64,000 nucleotides of DNA from Pseudomonas sp. RIT-PI-q. GTDB taxonomy: Bacteria > Pseudomonadota > Gammaproteobacteria > Pseudomonadales > Pseudomonadaceae. The stretch covers positions 186,001 through 250,000 of the forward strand of contig NZ_LHPC01000039.1 of assembly GCF_001297125.1 (NCBI RefSeq), given 5' to 3'. Position 1 is the first letter of the stretch, and each line of letters begins with the position of its first letter. This document shows, one piece after another, positions 9,080-17,939 of this stretch. The translations under genes were made by a program, and so were the position numbers. The notes below the pieces were generated by a model that made no database searches, was not told where the DNA came from, and worked only from the letters and a program-made list of their open reading frames with translations.

Positions 9080-9826
9080 ATGTCGCTTTTTAAAATCGCC
9101 TCCGTGGCCGCAATCGCCCTGACTCTGGGCGCGTGCCAGAGTCTGTTCCAGCCCAACTACCGGGCGCCGCTGGAAACTACCCGCGACGCGACCGAACAGC
9201 TGAAGCCGGGCTGCACGACGCCCGATTGCCCGTTGGTGAACATCGATACGCTGCGCTTCCCGGCCGAACCGCAGCTTGACGGCATCATCGAAAAACGCCT
9301 GCTGCAAATGACCCGCACCTCGCCCGACGCCCCGGTGGCGCCGACGCTGGCGGCCTATCGCGATGAGTTTTTGCGCACCGCCGGCCCGCGCTACAGCAGC
9401 TACTTGCAAGCCAAGGTACGTGAGCAGCATGACGGCTTGGTGATCGTCGAATTTTCCAGTTACCTGGACACCGGCGGCGCCCATGGCACGCCGGGCCGCA
9501 GCTTCATCAACTATTCACGCCAGCAACATAAAGTGCTGACGCTGTCGGACATGCTGGTTCCGGGGCAGGAAGAAGCGTTCTGGAAAGCCGCGCAAGTGGC
9601 ACATAACAGCTGGTTGATCAGCACCAAGCTCGATCAGGAACCGGAGTTCGTCAAGAGTTGGCCGTTCCAGAAAACCCAGAACGTGGCGCTGACCTACGGT
9701 GGGGTGATCCTCAAGTACGAAGTGAGCACCATCGCGCCTTACGCGCTGGGCCACGTCGAACTGAAGATCCCTTACCCACGCCTGAACGGCATTCTCAAGC
9801 CCGAGCTGTTTCCGGGCCGTAACTGA
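9080..9826 (+). CDS. DUF3298/RsiV-like lipoprotein
   Basis: A 248-residue envelope lipoprotein. The signal peptide ends in the lipobox LGAC (Cys19). The mature protein has an N-terminal DUF4163-like segment and the C-terminal DUF3298 domain, recognisable by the conserved SYLDTGGAHGTPGRSFINY and the GGVILKYEVSTIAPYALG near the end. In Bacillus the same fold in RsiV is an anti-sigma factor that binds lysozyme, but here there is no transmembrane anchor or anti-sigma domain, so only an envelope-binding role can be inferred. Its last 32 bases overlap the end of the convergent cytX gene. Confidence 0.85.
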   Translation: MSLFKIASVAAIALTLGACQSLFQPNYRAPLETTRDATEQLKPGCTTPDCPLVNIDTLRFPAEPQLDGIIEKRLLQMTRTSPDAPVAPTLAAYRDEFLRTAGPRYSSYLQAKVREQHDGLVIVEFSSYLDTGGAHGTPGRSFINYSRQQHKVLTLSDMLVPGQEEAFWKAAQVAHNSWLISTKLDQEPEFVKSWPFQKTQNVALTYGGVILKYEVSTIAPYALGHVELKIPYPRLNGILKPELFPGRN

Positions 9827-11087
9827 AGGCCCGGCCCAGCACCAGCTGCAGCAGCCCTGCCAGAATCAACGACGGCAGGGTTGCGCCGATGTCCGGATAC
9901 AGGTTGGCCAGCAAATGATACGTGCTCACCCCGCCCAACCAGGCGAGCAACGCCGGCCAGCGCAATGCGGCCGACGCCACCTGAGCACTGCGTTTGCGCA
10001 GGATAAAGTGATCCACCAGCACCACGCCGAACAGCGGCGCAAACACCGAACCGATCAACAGCAGGAAGTTCTGGTACTGGGCCAAAGGCGCCAGGCAAGC
10101 GATCAGCGTGCAGATCACGCCGATGGCCAATGCCAGGTGCTCGACTTTCAAGCGCAACAGAATTCCGCTGGACACCGCTGCCGAGTGAATATCGGCGAAC
10201 GCGTTTTCCGACTCATCCAGCAAAATCAGCAGCAGCGGAATCCCCAGGCCAGCACCGGCCAACGCCAAGAGCAAGGCATTCACTTCACCGCTCGGCGCGA
10301 ACGCCAGGGTGTAGGCCACGCCCAGGCTCATCAGCCAGAAGTTACCGATAAAGAAGCCGATGGCGGTGCCACCGAAGACGTTTTTCGCACGCTTGCCGAA
10401 ACGCGAGTAGTCGGCGATTAGCGGCAGCCACGACAGCGGCATGGCGATGGCAATGTCGAAGCCCACGGCAAACGGCATCGAACCATCACCGGCCTGTGCC
10501 CACAACGCCGCCAGATCGGCTTTGGCGAACAGGTTCCAGGTCAACCAGATGCACGCCGCCAGCAGCAGCCAGATGCCCCACTTGCGCAGGATCTGACGCA
10601 CGAACGTGAGCGGGCCACTGACGGCTAGCAAGGTTGCCAGGCCGCCGAAGAAAACGGTCCAGAGCAGCGGATTCGACAGCAGGCTGCCTTCGCTGAACGC
10701 ACGCGCACCCAACAGACTGGCGGCGTCGCGCATGACGATGATTTCGAACGAGCCCCAACCGATCAGTTGCAGCAGGTTCAGCACGGCCGGCAGGCTCGCG
10801 CCGCGTTTGCCGAGGCTGAGCTTGAGCGCGGCCATCGACGACAGGCCGGTGTCGCTGCCGATCACGCCGACGGCGGCCAGCAGCAGAACGCCAACCAGCG
10901 TGCCGAGGAAAATCGCCAGCAGCGAGCCGGACAGGCCCAGGCCTGGCGCGAGCAGAGCGCCGGTCTGCAGCACCATCAGGCCGATGCCTAGGGAAAACCA
11001 CAGGGAAAACAGATCGCGACCGCCGAAGACACGTTTGTCGGTCGGCACCGCGACATCAGGGGAGTAAGTGCTGGGTTGAATGCTCAA
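9795..11087 (-). CDS. cytX: hydroxymethylpyrimidine transporter CytX (NCS1 family)
   Basis: A 430-residue membrane protein with about 12 hydrophobic segments, of the nucleobase:cation symporter-1 family. It matches the CytX group linked to thiamine genes and thought to import the pyrimidine precursor HMP or a relative. Typical segments are GGRDLFSLWFSLGIGLMVLQ near the N-terminus, LIGWGSFEIIVM and PLSWLPLIADYSRF. The start was set at a TTG (11085-11087) that gives MSIQPSTYSPDVAVP; GAG lies 9 bases upstream. The frame upstream runs through a REP pair and is not coding. Being downstream of thiC on the same strand, it may share the TPP-controlled transcript. Confidence 0.85.
   Translation of the reverse strand: MSIQPSTYSPDVAVPTDKRVFGGRDLFSLWFSLGIGLMVLQTGALLAPGLGLSGSLLAIFLGTLVGVLLLAAVGVIGSDTGLSSMAALKLSLGKRGASLPAVLNLLQLIGWGSFEIIVMRDAASLLGARAFSEGSLLSNPLLWTVFFGGLATLLAVSGPLTFVRQILRKWGIWLLLAACIWLTWNLFAKADLAALWAQAGDGSMPFAVGFDIAIAMPLSWLPLIADYSRFGKRAKNVFGGTAIGFFIGNFWLMSLGVAYTLAFAPSGEVNALLLALAGAGLGIPLLLILLDESENAFADIHSAAVSSGILLRLKVEHLALAIGVICTLIACLAPLAQYQNFLLLIGSVFAPLFGVVLVDHFILRKRSAQVASAALRWPALLAWLGGVSTYHLLANLYPDIGATLPSLILAGLLQLVLGRAFSYGPETARA
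9812..9834. terminator. hairpin in the convergent overlap of the lipoprotein gene and cytX
   Basis: CCGGGCC (9812-9818) and GGCCCGG (9828-9834) form a perfect 7-bp stem with a 9-base loop that contains the lipoprotein TGA. It lies within the 32-base tail-to-tail overlap. No T-run follows on either strand, so any termination role is tentative. Confidence 0.4.
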
Positions 11088-11129
11088 GGGTGTTATCTCA
11101 GAGGGACATTTGTTGTTGTGTCGATCGCT

Positions 11130-11201
11130 ATCGCGGGCAAGCCCGCTCCCACAGGATTTGCGAGCGACACAAATCATTGTGGGAGCGGGCTTGCCCGCGA
11201 T
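11130..11201. repeat. REP inverted pair between thiC and cytX
   Basis: Arms 11130-11153 and 11178-11201 are perfect inverted 24-mers of the GGGAGCGGGCTTGCCCGCGAT type separated by 24 bases. They form a strong hairpin in the thiC-cytX intergenic RNA and could set relative mRNA stability. Confidence 0.92.
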
Positions 11202-11235
11202 GAGGCCCATTCAGGCCCCACCCTTTCGGATCAGA

Positions 11236-13125
11236 TCAAACCTTCTTGTACAGCTGACTGCCTTCCTGCTTGAACCGCTCAGCCTGTTCCGCCAATCCCT
11301 GGGCGACTTCGGCATCGATCGTTTCGATCCGCTGGTTGGCCGCGTATTCGCGGACTTCCTGGGTGATTTTCATCGAGCAGAATTTCGGCCCGCACATGGA
11401 GCAGAAGTGCGCGACCTTGGCCGAATCCTTCGGCAGGGTTTCATCGTGATACGAACGGGCGGTGTCCGGATCAAGGCCCAGGTTGAACTGGTCTTCCCAA
11501 CGGAATTCGAACCGCGCCTTGCTCAACGCATTGTCGCGGATCTGTGCGCCCGGATGCCCCTTCGCCAGATCGGCGGCATGCGCGGCGATCTTGTAAGTGA
11601 TGATCCCGGTCTTCACGTCATCCTTGTTCGGCAGGCCCAAGTGTTCCTTCGGCGTGACGTAGCAGAGCATCGCGCAACCGAACCAGCCGATCATTGCCGC
11701 ACCGATACCCGAGGTGATGTGGTCGTAGCCCGGTGCGATGTCCGTGGTCAGCGGGCCGAGGGTGTAGAACGGCGCTTCGTCGCAGCACTCAAGCTGCTTG
11801 TCCATGTTCTCTTTGATCAACTGCATCGGCACGTGGCCCGGGCCTTCGATCATGCACTGCACGTCGTGCTTCCAGGCGATCTTGGTCAGCTCGCCGAGGG
11901 TTTCCAGCTCACCGAATTGTGCGGCGTCGTTGGCGTCGGCAATCGAGCCAGGACGCAGGCCATCGCCCAGCGAGAAGCTGACGTCGTAGGCCTTCATGAT
12001 TTCGCAGATGTCTTCGAAATGGGTGTAGAGGAAGTTCTCTTTGTGGTGCGCCAGGCACCACTTGGCCATGATCGAACCACCACGGGAGACGATACCGGTC
12101 ACGCGTTTGGCGGTCAGCGGCACGTAGCGCAGCAGTACGCCGGCGTGAATGGTGAAGTAGTCGACGCCCTGCTCGGCCTGTTCGATCAGCGTGTCGCGGA
12201 ACAGCTCCCACGTCAGGTCTTCGGCAGCACCGCCAACTTTTTCCAGGGCCTGGTAAATCGGCACCGTACCAATCGGCACCGGCGAGTTGCGGATGATCCA
12301 CTCGCGGGTTTCGTGAATGTGCTTGCCGGTGGACAGGTCCATGACCGTGTCCGAACCCCAGCGAATGCCCCAGGTCAGTTTCGCCACTTCTTCTTCGATG
12401 GACGAACCCAGTGCGCTGTTGCCGATATTGCCGTTGATCTTCACCAGGAAGTTACGGCCGATGATCATCGGTTCCAGTTCGGTGTGGTTGATGTTGGCCG
12501 GAATGATCGCGCGACCGCGAGCGATCTCGTCACGGACGAATTCTGGAGTGATGATTTTCGGCACGCTGGCACCGAAGCTGTGACCGGCGTGTTGCTGGTC
12601 CAGCAGGCCAGCGGCGCGCGCCACTTCCAGCTTCATGTTTTCGCGGATGGCGACGTATTCCATCTCGGCGGTGATGATGCCTTTACGGGCGTAGTGCATC
12701 TGGCTGACGTTGGCACCGGCCTTGGCGCGGCGCGGGTTGTTGACGTGGGCGAAACGCAGCTTGGTCAGCTCGGCATCGGCGAGGCGTTCCTGGCCGAAGT
12801 TCGAACTCAGCCCGGGCAGGCGCTCAGTGTCGCCACGGAATTCGATCCACGGCGAACGCACATCGCCGAGGCCTTTGCGCACGTCGATGATGACGTTGGG
12901 ATCGGTGTACGGGCCCGAGGTGTCGTACACAACCACTGGCGCGTTGATCTCGCCGCCGAAATCGGTCGGGGTCACGTCGAGGCTGATTTCGCGCATCGGC
13001 ACGAGGATGTCCGGGCGGGAGCCCTGGACATAGACTTTTTGCGAGCGGGTAAACGGCTGAACCGACTGTTGATCGACTTGTGCCGAATCACTCAGGTTCG
13101 TAGTGTTTTTTAGTTTTATCGTCAT
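11236..13125 (-). CDS. thiC: phosphomethylpyrimidine synthase ThiC
   Basis: ThiC is a radical-SAM enzyme that rearranges aminoimidazole ribotide to HMP phosphate, the pyrimidine half of thiamine. The 629-residue protein has the family length. The C-terminal iron-sulfur motif CSMCGPKFC (CxxCxxxxC) is present, together with MIEGPGHVPM, YTLGPLTTDIAPGYDHITS and the zinc/active-site region. The start is the ATG at 13123-13125 (MTIKLKNTTNLSD) preceded by GGAGAG; 50 extra in-frame codons upstream lie in the riboswitch leader. Expression is expected to fall when thiamine pyrophosphate is high, through the upstream THI element. Confidence 0.97.
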   Translation of the reverse strand: MTIKLKNTTNLSDSAQVDQQSVQPFTRSQKVYVQGSRPDILVPMREISLDVTPTDFGGEINAPVVVYDTSGPYTDPNVIIDVRKGLGDVRSPWIEFRGDTERLPGLSSNFGQERLADAELTKLRFAHVNNPRRAKAGANVSQMHYARKGIITAEMEYVAIRENMKLEVARAAGLLDQQHAGHSFGASVPKIITPEFVRDEIARGRAIIPANINHTELEPMIIGRNFLVKINGNIGNSALGSSIEEEVAKLTWGIRWGSDTVMDLSTGKHIHETREWIIRNSPVPIGTVPIYQALEKVGGAAEDLTWELFRDTLIEQAEQGVDYFTIHAGVLLRYVPLTAKRVTGIVSRGGSIMAKWCLAHHKENFLYTHFEDICEIMKAYDVSFSLGDGLRPGSIADANDAAQFGELETLGELTKIAWKHDVQCMIEGPGHVPMQLIKENMDKQLECCDEAPFYTLGPLTTDIAPGYDHITSGIGAAMIGWFGCAMLCYVTPKEHLGLPNKDDVKTGIITYKIAAHAADLAKGHPGAQIRDNALSKARFEFRWEDQFNLGLDPDTARSYHDETLPKDSAKVAHFCSMCGPKFCSMKITQEVREYAANQRIETIDAEVAQGLAEQAERFKQEGSQLYKKV

Positions 13126-13296
13126 CACGGGCTCTCCAGACAGCATCCAGGCAGTGGAATTTTGTCGGAGCGAACCTGTAACGAATGGACGCACGTGAGC
13201 TGGGAAAACCAGCAGTGCTGTGCTCAGTGCTCGAGGGGTGTTCGATTGTCGAACAACATCCCGGACGAAGCACAAGAGGACTCGCCGGGTGACGAG

Positions 13297-13393
13297 AAAT
13301 CTTGTTCCCTACGCAGGCGCTAACCTGATCAGGTTCAACGGGATCCGAAATTATTCGATCTCAGCCTCATAGCAAGGCACCCCGACAAGAACC
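13297..13393 (-). promoter_or_regulatory. TPP riboswitch (THI element) upstream of thiC
   Basis: Read on the minus strand, the leader shows TCGGGGTGCC, then GGCTGAGA, then the CCTGATCAGGTTAGCGCC block and TAGGGAACAAGA. These are the signature strands of the thiamine pyrophosphate riboswitch in the right order and spacing, about 170 bases before the thiC start. Ligand binding is expected to reduce thiC (and perhaps cytX) expression. The rest of the 13126-13587 gap holds the thiC and tolC promoters, which I cannot place with confidence. Confidence 0.95.
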
Positions 13394-13587
13394 CGGCCAG
13401 TCTAGACACAACTGACAAAGAACGCCAACACCGCGATAAACACCATGATGAATGGCGCAATCAGATGATTGTTGCCGCTCGTGTGCGCAACTACACTCGC
13501 AACGGCCATGCTGCGCATTGACGTTGCGGGGTCGGCGCCTTACCTTTGGCGCTCAAATTATCAGCGTAATTTTTTAGGGAACGCCTC

Positions 13588-15021
13588 ATGCTGCGCAAAC
13601 TCTCACTGGCCGTTGCCGTGTCATGTGCGTCCAATGGAATGGCCTGGGCAGCAGAAGCGCCCTTATCGACCAAAACCGATCTGGTCAGCGTCTATCAGGA
13701 AGCGGTGGACAACAACGCCGACCTGGCTGCTGCTATCGCTCAATATGGCGCCCAGAAAGAAGTCGTGCCTCAGGCCCGCGCCGGGCTGCTGCCCAATCTC
13801 TCGGGTGGTGCTGAACTGGCCGCTGTGCGCACCGCGATCGATCAGCCATCGGCGACCGCCAACCGTAACGCGCATTCCTATCAGGCGACCCTGGCTCAAC
13901 CGCTGTTCCGTGCTGATCGCTGGTTCCAGTTCCAGGCCGCCAAAGACGTCAACGAACAGGCCGCCCTGCAGCTCTCGGCGACCCAGCAAAACCTGATCCT
14001 GCAGAGTGCCGAAAGCTACTTCAACGTGTTGCGCACCCAGGACAACCTCGCCTCCACCAAGGCTGAAGAAGCCGCCTTCAAACGCCAGCTCGATCAGTCC
14101 AACGAGCGCTTCGACGTCGGCCTGTCGGACAAGACCGACGTGCTGCAATCGCAAGCCAGTTATGACACGGCGCGGGCCAACCGGATCGTCGCCCAGCGTC
14201 AGGTGGATGATGCGTTCGAAGCCCTGATCACCCTGACCAACCGTCAGTACAACTCGATCTGGGGGGTCGTCCATACCCTGCCGATTTTGCCGCCGGTGCA
14301 GAACGACGCCAAAGCCTGGGTCGATACGGCGGCCAGACAGAACCTCAATCTGCTCGCGAGCAACTACGCCGTCAGCGCCGCCGAAGAAACCCTCAAGCAG
14401 CGCAAGGCCGGCCATGCACCCACCGTGGATGCCGTGGCGAAATACGAGAAAGGTGACAACGACGCCCTCGGTTTCAGCAACCCGAACGCCTTCGGCCAGC
14501 CTTACGGTGGCAACGTCGAGCAAACCACGGTTGGGCTGCAACTGAACATCCCGATCTACAGCGGCGGCCTGATCAATTCCCAGGTGCGCCAATCGTACGC
14601 ACAACTGGACCAGTCCGAGCAGCAACGCGAATCGCTGCGTCGGCAAATCGTCGAAAGCACCCGCAACCTGCACCGCGCGGTCAACACCGACGTCGAGCAG
14701 GTGCAGGCGCGCAAGCAGTCGATCATCTCCAACCAGAGCGCGGTGGAAGCGACCGAAATCGGTTATCAGGTGGGGACGCGAAACATCGTCGACGTGCTGG
14801 ATGCGCAGCGCCAGCTGTACACCTCGGTGCGCGACTACAACAACACGCGCTACGACTACATCCTCGACAACCTGCGCTTGAAGCAAGCTGCCGGCACGTC
14901 GAACCCGGGGGACTTGCAGGATCTGGGGCGTTATCTGAAGGCCGATTACAACCCGGACAAAGACTTCTTGCCGCCGGATCTGGCGAAGGCTGCGGCTGAG
15001 CAACTCAAAGCCCGACCTTGA
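13588..15021 (+). CDS. tolC: TolC-family outer membrane efflux channel
   Basis: A 477-residue outer membrane protein of the TolC/type I secretion channel family. A signal peptide ends after AWAAEA (about residue 23). Two structural repeats follow, each with the alanine/glutamine-rich long helices that form the periplasmic tunnel, for example NADLAAAIAQYGAQKEVVPQ, SAESYFNVLRTQDNLASTK and ATEIGYQVGTRNIVDVLDAQ. The position after thiC matches PA4974 (opmH) in P. aeruginosa. It would serve as the exit duct for RND or ABC exporters encoded elsewhere. Confidence 0.93.
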   Translation: MLRKLSLAVAVSCASNGMAWAAEAPLSTKTDLVSVYQEAVDNNADLAAAIAQYGAQKEVVPQARAGLLPNLSGGAELAAVRTAIDQPSATANRNAHSYQATLAQPLFRADRWFQFQAAKDVNEQAALQLSATQQNLILQSAESYFNVLRTQDNLASTKAEEAAFKRQLDQSNERFDVGLSDKTDVLQSQASYDTARANRIVAQRQVDDAFEALITLTNRQYNSIWGVVHTLPILPPVQNDAKAWVDTAARQNLNLLASNYAVSAAEETLKQRKAGHAPTVDAVAKYEKGDNDALGFSNPNAFGQPYGGNVEQTTVGLQLNIPIYSGGLINSQVRQSYAQLDQSEQQRESLRRQIVESTRNLHRAVNTDVEQVQARKQSIISNQSAVEATEIGYQVGTRNIVDVLDAQRQLYTSVRDYNNTRYDYILDNLRLKQAAGTSNPGDLQDLGRYLKADYNPDKDFLPPDLAKAAAEQLKARP

Positions 15022-15030
15022 CGCAGAATC

Positions 15031-15098
15031 TGTAGGAGCACGGCTTGCCGGCGAAGGCGATCTCACTAACGCCTTCGCTGGCAAGCCTAGCTCCTACG
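15031..15098. repeat. REP inverted pair after tolC
   Basis: TGTAGGAGCACGGCTTGCCG at 15031 and the near-complement CTGGCAAGCCTAGCTCCTAC ending at 15097 form an imperfect hairpin, a diverged member of the GTAGGAGC..GCTTGCC REP subfamily, in the convergent tolC-waaA gap. Confidence 0.82.
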
Positions 15099-15134
15099 GA
15101 TCGCGGGGATGTTCGAAATCAACGGTCCCCACCG

Positions 15135-16412
15135 TTACCGGTCGATCAACCGTCCCAGCCCATCCAGCAACCGCTGCAACGCGCCCTGATTGGTGCGCAT
15201 CACCTTCAACCCCGCCTCTGCCATCCGCTGCGCATCGCGTGGCAATTCGAACAGCCGCTGCACGGCCAGCGCCAAACTTTCGGCATCCTCGACTTCCTGC
15301 AACGCCCCGGCGCTGCGCAACTGCGTGGCGATTTCGAGGAAGTTGAACAGGTGCGGCCCGCTCAACACCGGTTTGGCCAGCGCGGCCGGTTCCAGCAGAT
15401 TGTGCCCGCCGTTCGGCACCAGGCTGCCGCCGACGAAGGCGCTGTCGGCCAGCGCATACAGAAACAGCAACTCGCCCATCGTGTCGCCCAACAGCACCGT
15501 GGTCTGCGCAGTCACCGGCTCACCCGTGGAACGACGTACTGTGGCGAAACCCTGCTGCCGGCACAATTCGAACACCGGATTGAAACGCTCCGGATGGCGC
15601 GGCACCAGAATCAGCAAGGCATCGGGATGGCTGGCGAGCAACTGACGATGAGCCGCCAGCACCACTTCGTCTTCACCTTCGTGCGTACTCGCGGCGATCC
15701 ACACCGGACGCTCCGGCGCCTGCCATTGCCCCCGCAACTCGGCGGCGCGCTGGAGCAGTTGCGGGTCGATGGTCAGGTCGAACTTGATCGAACCGGTCAC
15801 GTCGACAGTTTGCGCGCGAGCGCCGAGATCGCGGAAGCGCTGGGCCTCGGCTTCGGTCTGCACCGCGAACAGGCTCATCTCGGCGAGCATCGGTCCGGTC
15901 AGTTTGGCAAAGCGGCCATAACCCTTGGCCGAGCGCTCCGACAGTCGCGCATTGGCCAGTGCCACCGGAATCCCGCGCTGGGCGCATTGGTGAATGTGGT
16001 TCGGCCAGAGTTCGGTTTCCATGATCACCGCCAGTTTCGGCTGGACCCGATCAAGAAAGCGCTTTGCCGCGCACGGCAGGTCGTACGGCAAATAGCAGTG
16101 CTGGATGCGCGGCTCATTGGCGAACAGGGCGTTGATGCGCTCCGAACCGGTCGGCGTCATGCAAGTCACGGTGATTGGCAATGTCGGATAGCGTTGCAGC
16201 AAGGCGCGAATCATCGGCGCCGCGGCAATGCTCTCACCCACGGACACTGCGTGCACCCAGATACCGCCAGGCTTCATGGTCGGCAGTCCGAAGGAGAACC
16301 GCTCGCCAATGCGCTTGGCATACGCCGGCGCCTTGCGTGCGCGCAGCCACAGCCGAATCGCTACCAATGGCAGCCCCAGGTAAAACAGCGCGGTGTAGAG
16401 AGTTCTATTCAT
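15135..16412 (-). CDS. waaA: 3-deoxy-D-manno-octulosonic acid (Kdo) transferase
   Basis: WaaA adds Kdo residues from CMP-Kdo to lipid IVA at the inner face of the cytoplasmic membrane, the first step of LPS core synthesis. The 425-residue GT30 protein has an N-terminal membrane anchor (LYTALFYLGLPLVAIRLWL), the acceptor-side motif RIGERFSFG with its conserved glutamate, IWVHAVSVGES, and the donor-side GDTMGELLFLYALADSAFVGGSL and GGHNLLEPAA. The start MNRTLYTALFY was chosen over a longer open frame that is antisense to the neighbouring LysR gene. It lies at the PA4988 position, upstream of the LPS cluster. Confidence 0.96.
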   Translation of the reverse strand: MNRTLYTALFYLGLPLVAIRLWLRARKAPAYAKRIGERFSFGLPTMKPGGIWVHAVSVGESIAAAPMIRALLQRYPTLPITVTCMTPTGSERINALFANEPRIQHCYLPYDLPCAAKRFLDRVQPKLAVIMETELWPNHIHQCAQRGIPVALANARLSERSAKGYGRFAKLTGPMLAEMSLFAVQTEAEAQRFRDLGARAQTVDVTGSIKFDLTIDPQLLQRAAELRGQWQAPERPVWIAASTHEGEDEVVLAAHRQLLASHPDALLILVPRHPERFNPVFELCRQQGFATVRRSTGEPVTAQTTVLLGDTMGELLFLYALADSAFVGGSLVPNGGHNLLEPAALAKPVLSGPHLFNFLEIATQLRSAGALQEVEDAESLALAVQRLFELPRDAQRMAEAGLKVMRTNQGALQRLLDGLGRLIDR

Positions 16413-16423
16413 GGCGGCGGAGT

Positions 16424-17326
16424 TTATCGGCTTTTCTCGCCGATCGCCTGCAAGTGCACGGCAAAACGTTCCGCCAACCAACGCGCCGCCGGGCCAAGAG
16501 GTTCGTCGCGGCGCCAGACCAGTTCCACCACCAATGCTGGCGGGGGCCATTCGCTGACCAGGCCGGCCATCTGATTCTGATACGTCGGGCACTGCACCCC
16601 GTGCCGGGGCAGCCAGGCCCAGCCGAGGCCGCGCACCAGCCATTCGGCCATCACGTAAAAACTGTCGGCACGCCAGACTTGCGGACTGGCAGGTTCGCTG
16701 CCGGGATAAACGCTGGACTCGGTGGACATCAGCAACTGGCGATGCCGGGCCAATTGCTGGCAGTCGACTTCGCCCTTGCCCGCCAATGGATGGCTTTTGC
16801 CGCACACGGTGACCATTTCGACACTGCCGAGTACCCGTCGCTCAAGCGCTTCGGGGATCTGATCGTGGAAGAACAGCAGCCCCAGATCGGCCCGACGCTC
16901 CACCAGTTTGCGCGCGACATCGCCTTGGGCGGCGCTGGTCAGCTGCACTTCAAGGCTGGGAAATTTTTCCGCCAGGGCTTCGAAGCTTTCGATGATCGGC
17001 TGATAAGGCATCGCCTCATCCTGCGCCACCCGCAGCCGCGCCTCCTGACCGCGCATCATCGCCAGCGCCCGACCATTGAGGCGCTCGCACTGGCGCAGCA
17101 CTTCCCGCGCCTCTTCCAGCAAGGCATTGCCAGCCTCGGTGAGTTTCGGCTGACGACCGCTGCTGCGGTCGAACAGGCTCACACCCAAGTCCTCTTCGAG
17201 CAACGCAATCGAACTGCTGACCGCCGACTGCGCCTTGCGTTGATCGCGCGCCACGGCCGAAAACGAACGCTGCTCCGCTACGCTGACAAACAGCCGCAAC
17301 TGCTCCAGATTCCATTGCATGTTCAT
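16424..17326 (-). CDS. LysR-family transcriptional regulator
   Basis: A LysR-type regulator of about 300 residues. The N-terminal winged helix-turn-helix reads LEQLRLFVSVAEQRSFSAVA...KAQSAVSSSIALLEEDLGVSLFDRS; the rest is a periplasmic-binding-protein-like effector domain. Three closely spaced ATGs (17338, 17326, 17320) could start it; none has a strong ribosome-binding site, and 17326 was taken as a compromise. It is divergent from the SMR transporter, which is the usual arrangement for a LysR protein and its target, so regulation of that transporter is a reasonable inference. It ends 11 bases from waaA. Confidence 0.88.
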   Translation of the reverse strand: MNMQWNLEQLRLFVSVAEQRSFSAVARDQRKAQSAVSSSIALLEEDLGVSLFDRSSGRQPKLTEAGNALLEEAREVLRQCERLNGRALAMMRGQEARLRVAQDEAMPYQPIIESFEALAEKFPSLEVQLTSAAQGDVARKLVERRADLGLLFFHDQIPEALERRVLGSVEMVTVCGKSHPLAGKGEVDCQQLARHRQLLMSTESSVYPGSEPASPQVWRADSFYVMAEWLVRGLGWAWLPRHGVQCPTYQNQMAGLVSEWPPPALVVELVWRRDEPLGPAARWLAERFAVHLQAIGEKSR

Positions 17327-17429
17327 GAGGCAACCCATCTTCAGAACAGATAGGTAATGACTTTACCGCATCTGGGGAATCACTAGAATGCCGAACTCGC
17401 AAAGCAACACTTCATACGAGGATTGACCC

Positions 17430-17762
17430 ATGACCGCTTACTACTACCTGGCCATTGCCATCTGCGCCGAAGTGATTGCCACTGTTTCGATGAAAGCGGT
17501 CAAAGGCTTCAGCACGCCACTGCCACTGATTCTGGTGATCGTCGGTTACGGCATTGCCTTCTGGATGCTGACGCTGGTGGTGCGCAGCGTGCCCGTGGGC
17601 GTGGCGTACGCGGTGTGGGCCGGCATGGGCATCGTGATGGTCAGCGTCGCGGCGCTGTTTATCTACGGGCAGAAGCTTGATGTGCCAGCGATGCTGGGGA
17701 TGGCGCTGATCGTATTGGGCGTCGTAGTCATCCAGCTCTTCTCCAAAACCGCCGGGCACTAA
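17430..17762 (+). CDS. SMR-family multidrug/quaternary ammonium exporter (EmrE-like)
   Basis: A 110-residue inner membrane protein with four transmembrane helices. The essential membrane-embedded glutamate is E14 in AIAICAEVIATVSMKAVKGF, and the signature VGVAYAVWAGMGIV is intact. These proteins are dual-topology proton-coupled exporters of lipophilic cations; some relatives export guanidinium or polyamines instead. The gene is divergent from the LysR regulator, with an AGGAT ribosome-binding site before the ATG. Confidence 0.92.
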   Translation: MTAYYYLAIAICAEVIATVSMKAVKGFSTPLPLILVIVGYGIAFWMLTLVVRSVPVGVAYAVWAGMGIVMVSVAALFIYGQKLDVPAMLGMALIVLGVVVIQLFSKTAGH

Positions 17763-17767
17763 CAATC

Positions 17768-17866
17768 TGTAGGAGCCGGCTGGCTGGCCGTAGGAGCCGG
17801 CTTGCTGGCGATCAGTCAACGCGGTGCACCAGGCACACCACTTTCGCTGGCAAGCCAGCTCCTACA
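17768..17866. repeat. REP cluster with partly duplicated left arm
   Basis: The left side holds two successive REP starts, at 17768 and about 17790 (each GTAGGAGCCGGCT), and the right arm CGCTGGCAAGCCAGCTCCTACA ends at 17866. The doubled left arm suggests a nested insertion or a short tandem duplication in the TAGGAGCYGGCTTGC subfamily. Confidence 0.82.
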
Positions 17867-17939
17867 AGTTGCCCTCCTGCAACAGATCCTGAAGATGCCT
17901 TGTATACTGCGCCCTCGTCTTGAACACTGAGGTCGCTGC

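Noticed and set aside
11080..13113. 677-codon plus-strand open frame opposite thiC
   Set aside because: Antisense shadow; it starts in a REP pair and shows no domain.
13469..13996. 175-codon plus-strand frame before and over tolC
   Set aside because: Overlaps the tolC signal peptide in another frame; the composition is non-coding.
13663..15084. 473-codon minus-strand open frame opposite tolC
   Set aside because: Shadow of tolC, starting in a REP element.
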